Translations under genes and position numbers: made by a program
Notes under the pieces: generated by a model
Databases searched by the model: none
Told to the model about the DNA's origin: nothing
The model's input: only the letters and a program-made list of their open reading frames with translations
Shown: in pieces, positions 26,605-34,822 of the stretch
How positions within the stretch are numbered: position 1 is the first letter of the stretch
Layout of the letters: each line of letters starts with the position of its first letter
From: Centipeda periodontii DSM 2778
GTDB taxonomy: Bacteria > Bacillota > Negativicutes > Selenomonadales > Selenomonadaceae
Assembly: GCF_000213975.1 (NCBI RefSeq)
Contig: NZ_GL892076.1
Location: 633,550 to 693,800, forward strand
DNA: 60,251 bases
Direction: 5' to 3'

Positions 26605-28709
26605 ACAATTTCCTCCGGCGGGGGGAACTGCTCGCCGTTGCTCCCGATCCCCTGCAAAAATTCACGGACGCGCGGATAGAAGAATGCACGCAGCTCGGGG
26701 CTGTCCACCTCATATTCTGCGATGTTCTCGTGTGCACGCGGATAGATCCCTACCTTCGTTCGCGCGAGATCGACGGTACCGCTCAAGGAAACGGGATCGA
26801 GTGTTTCAAGGAAGAGCGTATAGTCCTGTGCGCGCGCTGCGAGATAGTAGTACTTGCGCGGGAAGAGCGAATTGCTGTACGCGATCTCTCGTCCCATCCC
26901 GCCGAAGAGCCTTGGCAGCACGCCATCGACCGCTGCATCGACGGGAAAGTTGAGGAGATGGGCGAGTGTAGGGTAGATGTCTACGGCACTTGTCAGCTCG
27001 CTTGCGACTACGCCCTCGGGCACACCCGCGCCGCGCATCATCCACGTCGCTCTTGTCATCTGTGCATCCACGATGTAGTGCGTGGGACTGAAGATCGGCA
27101 CGCCATGATCCGAGTAGAGGCTGATGAGATAGTCCTCGGGCGCGTAGTGCTGCTCGAGATAGGAAAAGAGCATGCCAAGCGCGCGATCCGCATCGTGCAC
27201 ACCCTGCCAGAACGCGGTTTGATTGAATGCACTCGGGCGCAGATAGGGACTCGTTACCTTCACCTTGGAGTCGGAGAGGCGCTGTGCGAGCGGCAGATGC
27301 ATCTGTGTGGCAGTGGGAATCTGGAATGACGTGCTCCCCCACGGATGTACATCACCAAGATGCAGGAAGATGAAGTGATCCGCCTCCCCGCAGCCGTCCA
27401 GATAGTGGATGACGCGCTCCACAGCTTCATATGCCTTGAGGTCGTAGGAGGAGACGACGAGGCGGTCATAGCCGCGCGTTACGCCATTGTAGGTACCGCT
27501 GCCGTCGCTCATGAGATTCGACGTGGCATAGCCGGCATCGCGCGCCCGCTCGGCAATGGTGATAATGTCCTCGTTCAATTCAATCGCTACCCACTCGCTG
27601 AAGATACCCGTATGCTGCGGATACATTCCCGTTTCGATCGTCGCCAGCGAGGGATAGGTGTACTCAAATACGGAGAAATGCTGATCGAAGATTGTGCCGT
27701 GCGCGAAGAAGCGCGCCGTATTGGGCATATGCTCGGCGAAGGAGGTGCGCAGCACCTGCCATGGGAGCGCATCGACAAGGATGTTTAGTACGAGCTTTTT
27801 GCGGGCGGGGCTGTGCACAAGCGGGATCGATGTACCGACGATGAATTCCTCTGTCGAGGAGAGCGTTGTATCTTCATTGAGACGAAAATAATTCGGGGCG
27901 CCGGGATTCAGCCAGATGCAGTCGTCCACCGTTTCCGTCTTTGCTGTAAGCACCTGTCCCTCCGCCGTACCAAAGACGGGTACGATCGCTTCCACTCCAT
28001 CCTCCAAGCGGATGGTCGCACTCTTTGGCGCACGCGTGCCGCGCATAATGTCAAAGGTGAAATCTCCGCCGACATGGTCCGCAAGCCCCTCTGCATGTGC
28101 GATCGTGCGCATCAGCCATCGCTTCGTCCCGTGCATATCCCGCTCCGTGTACGCACCGACATAGTAGTGTGGCGTGATGTGCTCGGAGACGGGCAGGAAC
28201 TCCTCGAAAAAGACCGTGGACTGTGCCGTCAGCCCCTCCTCGTCACTGTAGTTCATGCGGCTGAGCGCGTAGGGGGCGTAGTTTGCTTTGCCCGCCGCGC
28301 GTGAGAGACGGGCAAGTGTCTCCTCTGTCAGAACGGAGGCCGGTACATCAAGAGCGATGGGGACCTTGAAGAAGTTCAGCGCATAGCCCTGCATGACGAG
28401 CGCATCCGCGTAGCGCCCACACGCTGCATAGGCGTGGGAGAGGAGCTTCCAGATCTCGTAGTTCACGGGGCGCTTCCGATGGGCGCGCTCTCCGCAGACG
28501 GCAGCATTTTCTGCATCCCCGTGATGTAACAGATATTTTGCCGCGAAGATATCCGCGCGCTCACTCTCAGGAGCAGCCTCCCGATAGGCTGCAAGCTGCG
28601 CGAGGAAGTCGTCGTCGTATGCTCCGCGCTCCGAACGATCGAGGAGATCGTAAAAGAGCGCATAGGCACGCTCGTTATTGCGCCAGAATACGGTGAAATC
28701 GTCTTGCAT
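26601..28709 (-). CDS. Sulfatase-like/alkaline phosphatase superfamily protein with TPR-like N-terminus
   Basis: A 702-residue protein. Residues 1-130 are helical with TPR-like spacing (AKYLLHHGDAENAAVCGERA, YEIWKLLSHAYAACGRYADA). From about residue 300 it is a sulfatase-fold hydrolase or transferase: KLVLNILVDALPWQVLR (first metal Asp), FSVFEYTYPSLATIETGMYPQHTG with a candidate Thr nucleophile, HLGDVHPWG, and LYSDHGVPIF (metal Asp-His). No signal peptide or membrane helix is seen, so it acts in the cytoplasm or needs a partner. The flanking remnants (decarboxylase and nucleotidyltransferase) suggest it worked with a phosphonate or phosphocholine headgroup pathway. Confidence 0.83.
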   Translation of the reverse strand: MQDDFTVFWRNNERAYALFYDLLDRSERGAYDDDFLAQLAAYREAAPESERADIFAAKYLLHHGDAENAAVCGERAHRKRPVNYEIWKLLSHAYAACGRYADALVMQGYALNFFKVPIALDVPASVLTEETLARLSRAAGKANYAPYALSRMNYSDEEGLTAQSTVFFEEFLPVSEHITPHYYVGAYTERDMHGTKRWLMRTIAHAEGLADHVGGDFTFDIMRGTRAPKSATIRLEDGVEAIVPVFGTAEGQVLTAKTETVDDCIWLNPGAPNYFRLNEDTTLSSTEEFIVGTSIPLVHSPARKKLVLNILVDALPWQVLRTSFAEHMPNTARFFAHGTIFDQHFSVFEYTYPSLATIETGMYPQHTGIFSEWVAIELNEDIITIAERARDAGYATSNLMSDGSGTYNGVTRGYDRLVVSSYDLKAYEAVERVIHYLDGCGEADHFIFLHLGDVHPWGSTSFQIPTATQMHLPLAQRLSDSKVKVTSPYLRPSAFNQTAFWQGVHDADRALGMLFSYLEQHYAPEDYLISLYSDHGVPIFSPTHYIVDAQMTRATWMMRGAGVPEGVVASELTSAVDIYPTLAHLLNFPVDAAVDGVLPRLFGGMGREIAYSNSLFPRKYYYLAARAQDYTLFLETLDPVSLSGTVDLARTKVGIYPRAHENIAEYEVDSPELRAFFYPRVREFLQGIGSNGEQFPPPEEIV

Positions 28710-28752
28710 TTCTCGCTCTCTTTCCAGTGAATTACGCCTTCAGCGCTTCCTT

Positions 28753-28823
28753 AAGATTTGCCGACGAAGTGCGGGCAAAAAAGATGCGTCAAGATGATGG
28801 TGCTGAATTTATCAGTGTTTCCC
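28753..28823. mobile_element. MITE-like element, partial copy (repeat family B)
   Basis: Seventy-one bases match the right end of the element at 9642-9807, from GATTTGCCGACGAAGTGCGG to CTGAATTTATCAGTG, with only a few differences. The left part is missing. Its right boundary coincides with the point where a nucleotidyltransferase reading frame is cut off. Confidence 0.65.
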
Positions 28824-28940
28824 TAAAATCGTGGCGATGATGGGCGTGCCGTTGACGGGCACGAGCGGCTTTGGCACCCGATCCGTCAGCGGTGCGAGGC
28901 GTGCGCCGCGCCCTGCCGCGAGAATCACGGCGCGCGTCAC
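28812..28940 (-). pseudogene. Truncated nucleotidyltransferase (LicC/phosphonate cytidylyltransferase-like), N-terminal fragment
   Basis: GTG 28940 to TGA 28812 gives 42 residues with RAVILAAGRGARLAPLTD and KPLVPVNGTPII, the nucleotide-binding N-terminus of sugar or choline-phosphate nucleotidyltransferases (usually 230-250 residues). The last residues (GKH) and the stop are supplied by the end of the MITE-like element, so the gene is cut at the element boundary. It starts 15 bases after trpS ends, with GGGCGAG as ribosome site. With the decarboxylase fragment this looks like the wreck of a phosphonate or phosphocholine modification cluster. Confidence 0.72.
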
Positions 28941-28954
28941 GCGATTCTCGCCCG

Positions 28955-29965
28955 TCAGCACAGCCCCATCTTGCGCATCGTTTTCCGCAGCGTCTTTTCG
29001 GCGATCTGCGATGCACGCTCCGCTCCGCGTGCAATCTCCGCATCGAGATATGCCACATCCTTGAGGAGGCGCGCGTAGTTCTCGCGGATCGGGCGCAGCT
29101 CCTCTGCGACCACCGTACCGACGGCGGTCTTGAAGTCGCCGTAGCCCTTGCCCGCGAACTCCGCCGTGATTTCGTCCATCGTTTTGCCCGTGACGGCGGC
29201 GTAGATCGTCATGAGATTATTGATGCCGTCCTTGCCCTCACGGAACGCAACCTCCGCCTCGCTGTCCGTCACGGCGGACTTGAACTTTTTGAGGATCGTC
29301 TTCTCATCGTCGAGGATGTAGATCGTCGCCTTTGCATTTTCGTCCGACTTGCTCATCTTTGCCGTTGGCTCCGCGAGGCTCATCACGCGTGCACCCGCCT
29401 TCGGGAAATAGCCCTCGGGCAGACGGAACATCTCGCCGTAGACGTGGTTGAACCGCGCTGCGACGTTACGTGTGAACTCGAGGTGCTGCGTCTGATCCGC
29501 GCCGACGGGCACGTAGTCCGCCTGATAGAGGAGAATGTCGCCCGCCATCAGCGCGGGGTAGGTAAAGAGGCCCGCATTGATGTCCTCGGGGTGCTTCGCC
29601 GACTTGTCCTTGAACTGCGTCATGCGCGAGAGATCGCCGAACGGGCTGAGGCACGAGAGCATCCACCCCATCTGCGCGTGCGCGGGTACATGGCTCTGGA
29701 TAAAGACGAGGCTCTCTTTGGGATCCAGCCCGCACGCCAGTAGCAGAGCGAACGCCTCACGGCTCGCCTTTCGGCGCGCGGCAGGCGCATGGTATACCGT
29801 CAGCGCGTGCAGATCGGCGACAAAATAATAGCAGTCATACTCCTCCTGCAGGTGCCGCCAGTTCTTCACCGCCCCGAGATAGTTGCCGAGGGTGAATGTG
29901 CCGGTGGGCTGGATGCCGCTCAGGATAATCTTGCGGCGGGAGGTGACTGCGTTCGTATCGTTCAT
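28955..29965 (-). CDS. trpS: Tryptophanyl-tRNA synthetase
   Basis: A 336-residue class I aminoacyl-tRNA synthetase of normal length. The HIGH-equivalent is in SGIQPTGTFTLGNYLGA and the KMSKS loop is AKMSKSDENAKATIY. VPVGADQTQHLEFTRNVAARFN is also typical. ATG 29965 is chosen: AAGGAAGGATC precedes it, whereas the in-frame ATG at 30010 is in the leader. No T-box leader is evident in the 125 bases upstream; instead part of repeat A is found there. Confidence 0.97.
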   Translation of the reverse strand: MNDTNAVTSRRKIILSGIQPTGTFTLGNYLGAVKNWRHLQEEYDCYYFVADLHALTVYHAPAARRKASREAFALLLACGLDPKESLVFIQSHVPAHAQMGWMLSCLSPFGDLSRMTQFKDKSAKHPEDINAGLFTYPALMAGDILLYQADYVPVGADQTQHLEFTRNVAARFNHVYGEMFRLPEGYFPKAGARVMSLAEPTAKMSKSDENAKATIYILDDEKTILKKFKSAVTDSEAEVAFREGKDGINNLMTIYAAVTGKTMDEITAEFAGKGYGDFKTAVGTVVAEELRPIRENYARLLKDVAYLDAEIARGAERASQIAEKTLRKTMRKMGLC

Positions 29966-30040
29966 GACGATCCTTCCTTTATCTGTAGAATTCTTTTCAT
30001 TATATACCATGAGAGAAAGATAAGCAAAGGAAGAATCTGT

Positions 30041-30092
30041 TGGGGTCTATGTCAAGTGTTACGGACTGCGATGCTCCACGCAAACGCCCCGT
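30041..30092. repeat. Intergenic repeat family A, end fragment
   Basis: GGGTCTATGTCAAGTGTTAC through CCACGCAAACGCCCCGTT matches the first 50 bases of the copy at 17018 with two or three changes. It fills the gap between trpS and the channel gene and its end touches the stop codon of the latter. Confidence 0.7.
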
Positions 30093-30763
30093 TATTCCTC
30101 CACATCCTTATCATGATGCCGTTTCGGCGGGCGCGGATGATAGAGACTCCAGTTCCAGTGAATCGCGGCAAAGCGGATGAGCAGCACGAGCATGAACGCA
30201 AGCCACGAATCCGCCTCGATCCCGAGCGTAAAGCGCAGCATGCAGAACACGAACGCGCCGGCGAGGGATGCCGCCGCATAGACCTCGGCGTACAGCACCA
30301 CGGGCATCCGCTGCGCGAGCACATCGCGGATCATGCCGCCGCCCACCGCCGTCGTCGCCGCGAGGAGGAGCGGCAGCACATAGCTGTCATCTCCGCCGAC
30401 GCGCACACCCGTCAGCGCTCCCGTGATCGTAAATGCGGCGAGCCCAATCGTATCCGACACATTGAAGATCGTGAGGAGCCGCTGACGGCGCATACGGTGC
30501 AGCGCCGTCCACTGATAGAGCAGCGAGGTCAGGAGTGCGACGCCCACCGACAGGAGAAAATTCGTCGTATCGCGCAGCGTCATCGGCGGCGTAATGCCGA
30601 CCAGCACATCGCGCACCATACCGCCGCCCACCGCCGTCGCCAGCGCCAGCACCGAGATGCCGAAAATATCCATGCGGCGCGAGAGGCCGACCAGCGCCCC
30701 CGACACCGCAAAGGCAAGCGTCCCGATAATGTCAAACAGCCGCCACAGATCCTCCACGACCAT
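30092..30763 (-). CDS. TRIC-type (YadS/UPF0126) cation channel family protein
   Basis: A 223-residue membrane protein with seven predicted helices and the internal duplication of the family. Each half carries the glycine motif: ALATAVGGGMVRDVL and LAATTAVGGGMIRDVL. It starts DLWRLFDIIGTLAFAVSGAL. Prokaryotic TRIC proteins are trimeric monovalent-cation channels in the inner membrane. The C-terminus is short and charged (PKRHHDKDVEE). It is preceded by AAAAGGGAAAGGACATCACG, which supplies the ribosome site. Physiological role here is unknown. Confidence 0.92.
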   Translation of the reverse strand: MVVEDLWRLFDIIGTLAFAVSGALVGLSRRMDIFGISVLALATAVGGGMVRDVLVGITPPMTLRDTTNFLLSVGVALLTSLLYQWTALHRMRRQRLLTIFNVSDTIGLAAFTITGALTGVRVGGDDSYVLPLLLAATTAVGGGMIRDVLAQRMPVVLYAEVYAAASLAGAFVFCMLRFTLGIEADSWLAFMLVLLIRFAAIHWNWSLYHPRPPKRHHDKDVEE

Positions 30764-30817
30764 CGTGATGTCCTTTCCCTTTTCAAGTATATTGCGCTTT
30801 AGCCATCCAGTGCTTCC

Positions 30818-32131
30818 CTAATCCTGCGCGAACAGATATACCACGGTCTCGATCGGCGTGAGCGTCCCCGTGCGTGCCGAGCGGGAGCTTGCCGCGATGA
30901 GATTGCCGTCCATATCGTACACCGCACGCTCCAGGGTGATGCGGTAGGTCTCGTGCGCATCGCGGATCCTCGCACCCGTGATGCGATAGGCGATCATCTC
31001 CTCCGCACCCGACGCGCGTGCCGCCTCAAGGTGCGTTGTCAGCCCGCTGAGGAGGCCGTTCTCCGACAGCCCCTCATCCACCGTCGCGAACATTGCCTGT
31101 GCATTGCACACATGCAGCACATCGCGCAGCACCGCCGCCATATAGGGCGCGTCCTCCGTCAGCACCTCATCCATCTCCGTCTCGATCGGCGCGACATAGA
31201 GCGGATGCCCCTCCGTGCGGTTCGGCGCACCCATCAGAAAGAGACAGGCACGATCCCCGCCGTACGCATCGTACAGCTGACGGATCGCCGCATCCACATA
31301 GACAATCATCGCGTGCGGGAACTTTGCCACGCTCCGCGCAGGATGCCACGCAACGCGCTCCCCGAACGGACAAAAGCCGAGCGGCGCTGCGAGGATGTTC
31401 TTCATCGGATCGCCGCTCATCACCACGCGATGCAACGTAAACCGCCCCTCATATCTTTGCACAAACGCCGCATTCCCGACCGCAGGCGCGCCGAACGTCG
31501 TCACGACGAGCTGCTCCGCCGGCACGCCCATATCCGCGAGCCGCGCCGCCGCGAGAATCGCCGTCGCCCCGCCGAGGCTGTGCCCCGTGAGATAGAGATG
31601 TGCCGAAGGATGTGCGCGCAGCTCCGCCGCGATTATCTCACCTGCCGTGCGGTTGCCGTAGTCGGGAAACGTGTCCGTAAAGAGCGCCGCCTGCGTATAG
31701 TCAAGGAAACCTCTGTGCACCAGCGGCGTCGCGCTCCGCTCCGTCACGGGCGCATCACGCATCGCGAGAAACTCTGCGGGCGTCGTCCCACCGAACACCG
31801 CACGACCAAGGCGCAGATCCGTCCACACATCGCTCCCGCGCTCCGTCCCCGGGAACGCGATCAAATGTGTCTCCACACCATCCTCCGCCGTGCGTACGAG
31901 ATGAAAGAACCGCCCGACCGTCCCGCGATGCCCCGGCGTTTCATACGACTCGATCTGCCAGCCCGCCGCGATCAGGCGCGCGCGCAGCAGCTCCGGCAGA
32001 TCACCGCTGTATGCCGCCTCCGATGCCGCCGCGCACACAAAGTAGAGCGACGGCAGATCACCGGGCGCGGCAAGTGCACGCAGCGGGGTGAGAAGAACGC
32101 AGAGAAACAGCAAAAATCGTCCGAATATCAT
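30818..32131 (-). CDS. Secreted lipase (class 3) family protein
   Basis: A 437-residue protein with a signal peptide (MIFGRFLLFLCVLLTPLRAL followed by AAPGD). The alpha/beta-hydrolase nucleophile elbow is LTGHSLGGATAI with Ser as nucleophile; IAFPGTERGSDVWTDL is the oxyanion region of lipase class 3, and later Asp and His residues complete a triad. It is exported to the periplasm or beyond and probably hydrolyses acyl esters. The in-frame open frame continues about 100 codons upstream, but the ATG at 32131 has AGAGGTG and directly precedes the signal peptide. Confidence 0.85.
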   Translation of the reverse strand: MIFGRFLLFLCVLLTPLRALAAPGDLPSLYFVCAAASEAAYSGDLPELLRARLIAAGWQIESYETPGHRGTVGRFFHLVRTAEDGVETHLIAFPGTERGSDVWTDLRLGRAVFGGTTPAEFLAMRDAPVTERSATPLVHRGFLDYTQAALFTDTFPDYGNRTAGEIIAAELRAHPSAHLYLTGHSLGGATAILAAARLADMGVPAEQLVVTTFGAPAVGNAAFVQRYEGRFTLHRVVMSGDPMKNILAAPLGFCPFGERVAWHPARSVAKFPHAMIVYVDAAIRQLYDAYGGDRACLFLMGAPNRTEGHPLYVAPIETEMDEVLTEDAPYMAAVLRDVLHVCNAQAMFATVDEGLSENGLLSGLTTHLEAARASGAEEMIAYRITGARIRDAHETYRITLERAVYDMDGNLIAASSRSARTGTLTPIETVVYLFAQD

Positions 32132-32165
32132 CGCCGCACCTCTTTTTTGCAAAAAATTTATCCCT

Positions 32166-32194
32166 ATGATACCCATTTTCCCTAGGAAATACAA
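32166..32194 (-). promoter_or_regulatory. Promoter of the lipase gene
   Basis: Minus-strand TTGTAT (32189-32194), 17-base spacer and TATCAT (32166-32171), about 35 bases before the lipase start. Confidence 0.5.
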
Positions 32195-32267
32195 GGACTT
32201 TTGCAAAATTAGGACGTTTGGATCCCGCCGTTTGCTACCGTACGCCTTTTCCGTCCGAACACACAAA

Positions 32268-32297
32268 GCACCCGTCGGCAATCGTACCGACGGGTGC
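32268..32297 (-). terminator. Terminator of the CobW operon
   Basis: GCACCCGTCGG and CCGACGGGTGC form a perfect 11-bp stem; on the minus strand TTTGTGTGTT follows. It separates the CobW operon from the lipase promoter. Confidence 0.65.
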
Positions 32298-32341
32298 AGG
32301 TCACAAACACTTCTCAGAGCATCGCCTGATGCCGTCCCCAC

Positions 32342-32401
32342 TGACGGCGGAATGGCAAGCGCATCCATCGCGTTCTCCGCCGTGAGCGAACGTTTTTCCA
32401 T
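32342..32401 (-). pseudogene. Possible remnant of an Rpn-family C-terminus
   Basis: Twenty codons starting MEKRSLTAENAMDALAIPPS resemble the tail of the Rpn-like protein at the left edge (MNLSVEKAMEALQIPAAE). The sequence then becomes unrelated. It sits between the CobW stop codon and the terminator, with no ribosome site. Tentative. Confidence 0.3.
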
Positions 32402-32434
32402 GGAAGCGCAAGAGAGGAAAAGAAACACAGATCT

Positions 32435-33466
32435 TTATCCATGAGCTTTCCCATACGGATTCGTGTGGATCTCCTCGATGACCGGTGCGGCGCCGAGGAC
32501 GCCCTGAAAGGCGGTCAGCGATTCCATAATACGCTGCGGTTCGAGATCCTTCATGATAAAGACGATCTGCGAACTGTGCTCCTCCCCGTGCCAGTCCGGC
32601 AGGTGCTGCGGCGGGTGAATGACGTGCTGCACGCCGTTGATGACGATGGGGCCGCGCTCCCCCACGTCGACAATCCCCTTGACGCGCAGCATCCGCTCAC
32701 CGTGCGTATAGAGGAGCATGCTCATCCACAGCCCGAACGCGGTCCAGTCGAGCGCCTCATAAAATCGGATCGACATGGAGCGAACGGTGCTGTCATGCTG
32801 CCCCCCGAGCGGCGGCATCTCTGCCATGCGCACCGCTCGGTCCTGCGGCAAGGCTTCCTGCGCGCCAAAGACAGCATTGGGGTCAATCCCCCCGTACGCA
32901 CTTTCGCGAATCACCGCCGCCGGATTGAGCTCGCGCAGTCGTGTGTGCATCGCAGCGACCTCGGCAGGGGCAGCCATATCCGTCTTTGTAATGACAATGG
33001 TGTCCGCCGCGACAATCTGCCGCAGCGACTCCGCGTGACTCCGCAGATGCAGCGCACTGTTCACCGCATCCAGACAGCAGACGACATTGCTGACATAGTA
33101 GCGCTGACTGAGCAGCGGATCCATGAGCACGGAGAACAGGATCGGGGCGGGGTCGGCGAGCCCCGTCGTCTCGATGGCGACGCGTTCAAGCGGCATCTCG
33201 CCCCGCTCGTATTCGTTGAGGATCTCCTTCAGCACGGCGATGAGATCCTCGCGCATATTGCAGCAGATACACCCGCCGCTCAGGAGACGCGTCGACTCTT
33301 TGACGCGCCGGATCAGGCGATGGTCGAGCCCCGCCTCACCAAACTCGTTGATGATCGTCGCCGTGTTTTGAAAGCGTGCATCCTTCAGCACATTCGCGAG
33401 CAGTGTCGTCTTTCCGCTGCCCAGAAAGCCCGTCACGACGGTGATCGGGAGCCTGCGATCCGCCAT
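32435..33466 (-). CDS. CobW/P47K-family GTPase, metallochaperone
   Basis: A 343-residue G3E GTPase. The P-loop is VVTGFLGSGKTTLLANVL, the metal motif GGCICCN (CxCC) lies near residue 65, and ITKTDMA is the NKxD equivalent. The CobW C-terminal domain ends with a region containing several His (HVIHPPQHLPDWHGEEH). Such GTPases insert Zn2+ or other metals into client enzymes. Its operon holds a small CxxC protein and two hydrolases that may need metal, the likely clients (inference). The start at 33466 is 6 bases after the stop of the upstream gene. Confidence 0.92.
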   Translation of the reverse strand: MADRRLPITVVTGFLGSGKTTLLANVLKDARFQNTATIINEFGEAGLDHRLIRRVKESTRLLSGGCICCNMREDLIAVLKEILNEYERGEMPLERVAIETTGLADPAPILFSVLMDPLLSQRYYVSNVVCCLDAVNSALHLRSHAESLRQIVAADTIVITKTDMAAPAEVAAMHTRLRELNPAAVIRESAYGGIDPNAVFGAQEALPQDRAVRMAEMPPLGGQHDSTVRSMSIRFYEALDWTAFGLWMSMLLYTHGERMLRVKGIVDVGERGPIVINGVQHVIHPPQHLPDWHGEEHSSQIVFIMKDLEPQRIMESLTAFQGVLGAAPVIEEIHTNPYGKAHG

Positions 33467-33471
33467 GATGC

Positions 33472-33816
33472 TCACACGCCGCCGCGTATGGCACACAGAA
33501 AATCAGGATCGAGCGGATCCAACGTCCTGCGGCACATCTGCGCGGCGGTGCTCCACATATCGCCGAGATCGCTGACGATCCGACTGTTGCCCTTCCGATC
33601 CGCGAGCACGTATTTGCTGCCGTTCCAGTCCCGTATGCTCAGACCGTAGTACCGCAGCACTCTGTCCGCAACCGCCACGCGGCGCAGGCGCATCCGCCGC
33701 CGATCGCGCTGCCCCTCTCCGGCGACAACGCGCTCCCGCTGCCCGTATTCCGCATCGTGGAACGGCTGATCCGTCCAGTGCACATTCATAATCAGCTCAC
33801 CGCATAGGACACACAT
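33472..33816 (-). CDS. Small CxxC protein paired with the CobW GTPase
   Basis: A 114-residue protein starting MCVLCGELIMNVHWTDQP, with a CxxC at the very N-terminus and a His-Asp nearby, a basic middle (GQRDRRRMRLRRVAVADRVL) and a C-terminal YYGLSIRDWNGSKYVLADRKG. No known domain is recognised with certainty; similar CxxC-HWTD proteins accompany CobW-type GTPases in other bacteria as far as I recall. A metal-handing partner is a reasonable guess. GGAGGAGGATCC precedes the ATG and the gene is tightly coupled to the GTPase. Confidence 0.7.
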   Translation of the reverse strand: MCVLCGELIMNVHWTDQPFHDAEYGQRERVVAGEGQRDRRRMRLRRVAVADRVLRYYGLSIRDWNGSKYVLADRKGNSRIVSDLGDMWSTAAQMCRRTLDPLDPDFLCAIRGGV

Positions 33817-33859
33817 GGATCCTCCTCCTCTCAGACTCTCATGCCGCAGCGCGGAGCAA

Positions 33860-33886
33860 GCGCCGCGGGCGCGTTCCCCGCGGCGC
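33860..33886. other. Perfect GC hairpin between operon genes
   Basis: GCGCCGCGGG and CCCGCGGCGC with a 7-base loop lie in the 88-base gap between the deacetylase stop and the CxxC protein gene. There is no T tract, so it may be an mRNA stability element rather than a terminator. Confidence 0.5.
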
Positions 33887-33904
33887 CGCCTCCACAGGGA
33901 CGCC

Positions 33905-34789
33905 TTACGACTTCTTCGGGAACCGCGCGAGGAACGCGTCCGCCATCTCGTCGAGCGTACACCAGCGGATGCCCTCGTGCTTGTTGATGTGGTCGATGAG
34001 GTGCTGGTGGCAGCCGATGCACTTCATGCGTCCGGAGACATCGGGATGAATGGTCATCGGGAACACCGCGAAATCATAGTTCTCGTAGACATAGTCGAAG
34101 GAGTCCTCCCACATGCCGAAGATGTCGCGCGGGTTGTGGAAACCGAAGCTGTTCGGCGACTTCTTGATGAACATCAGCGGCGGGAGATCATCGAGGTCCC
34201 AGTTCGCGGGGATCTCCACCAGATCCGTCTCCTCGCCGCGCACCAACGGCTTCATCCACGTAGACGCCGGTGCCGCGTAGTCAATCTTGCTCCAACTGTC
34301 GCCGATCCGCACATAGTACGGCATGCAGTCATGATGCATCAGGGAGTGATCGTATTTGATGCCGTATTTCTTCAACAGCTTGTCCGTGACATTGGAGAAC
34401 TCCCACCACGGAGCGACGTAGCCCGTCGGGCTCTTGCCGGTCAGCGCCTTGATGAGCTCGATGCTCTTTACGAGCACATCCTCCTCCTGCTGCGGCGTCA
34501 TCGCGATCGGATTCTCGTGCGAGTATCCGTGTGCGCCGACCTCATGCCCGTCCGCTACGATCATCTTCATCTGCTCGGGGAACGTCTCGATGGAGTGCCC
34601 CGGCGCAAACCACGTCGCCTTGATGTTGTTCTTCTTGAACAGCTTGAGCAGGCGCGGAATGCCAACCTCGCCCGCAAAGAGTCCGCGCGAAATATCATCC
34701 GGCGAGTCCTCGCCGCCGTACGATCCGAGCCATCCGGCGACCGCATCGATATCCACGCCATAACCAACGAGAATCTCTTTCTTTGCCAT
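33905..34789 (-). CDS. Polysaccharide deacetylase family protein (PuuE/HpPgdA-like)
   Basis: A 294-residue NodB-fold hydrolase with no signal peptide. Seen: [14 protein letters not shown] at the start (catalytic and metal Asp), [14 protein letters not shown], the metal motif [13 protein letters not shown] (HxxxH), and [10 protein letters not shown]. Cytoplasmic members include allantoinase PuuE and cyclic-imidase-type enzymes rather than true sugar deacetylases. Lying next to a nitrilase-type amidase, it fits catabolism of a cyclic amide or ureide (inference). GGAGGT precedes the ATG; 33 bases separate it from the nitrilase gene. Confidence 0.87.
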   Translation of the reverse strand: MAKKEILVGYGVDIDAVAGWLGSYGGEDSPDDISRGLFAGEVGIPRLLKLFKKNNIKATWFAPGHSIETFPEQMKMIVADGHEVGAHGYSHENPIAMTPQQEEDVLVKSIELIKALTGKSPTGYVAPWWEFSNVTDKLLKKYGIKYDHSLMHHDCMPYYVRIGDSWSKIDYAAPASTWMKPLVRGEETDLVEIPANWDLDDLPPLMFIKKSPNSFGFHNPRDIFGMWEDSFDYVYENYDFAVFPMTIHPDVSGRMKCIGCHQHLIDHINKHEGIRWCTLDEMADAFLARFPKKS

Positions 34790-34822
34790 TGCAAAAACCT
34801 CCGATACCTTTCATCATCATCA

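Noticed and set aside
29966-30091. T-box or other riboswitch leader before trpS
   Set aside because: No T-box sequence or specifier stem is recognisable; most of the gap is a fragment of repeat A.
30818-32428. 536-codon version of the lipase
   Set aside because: The first 99 codons cross a terminator and the lipase promoter; the signal peptide starts at 32131.
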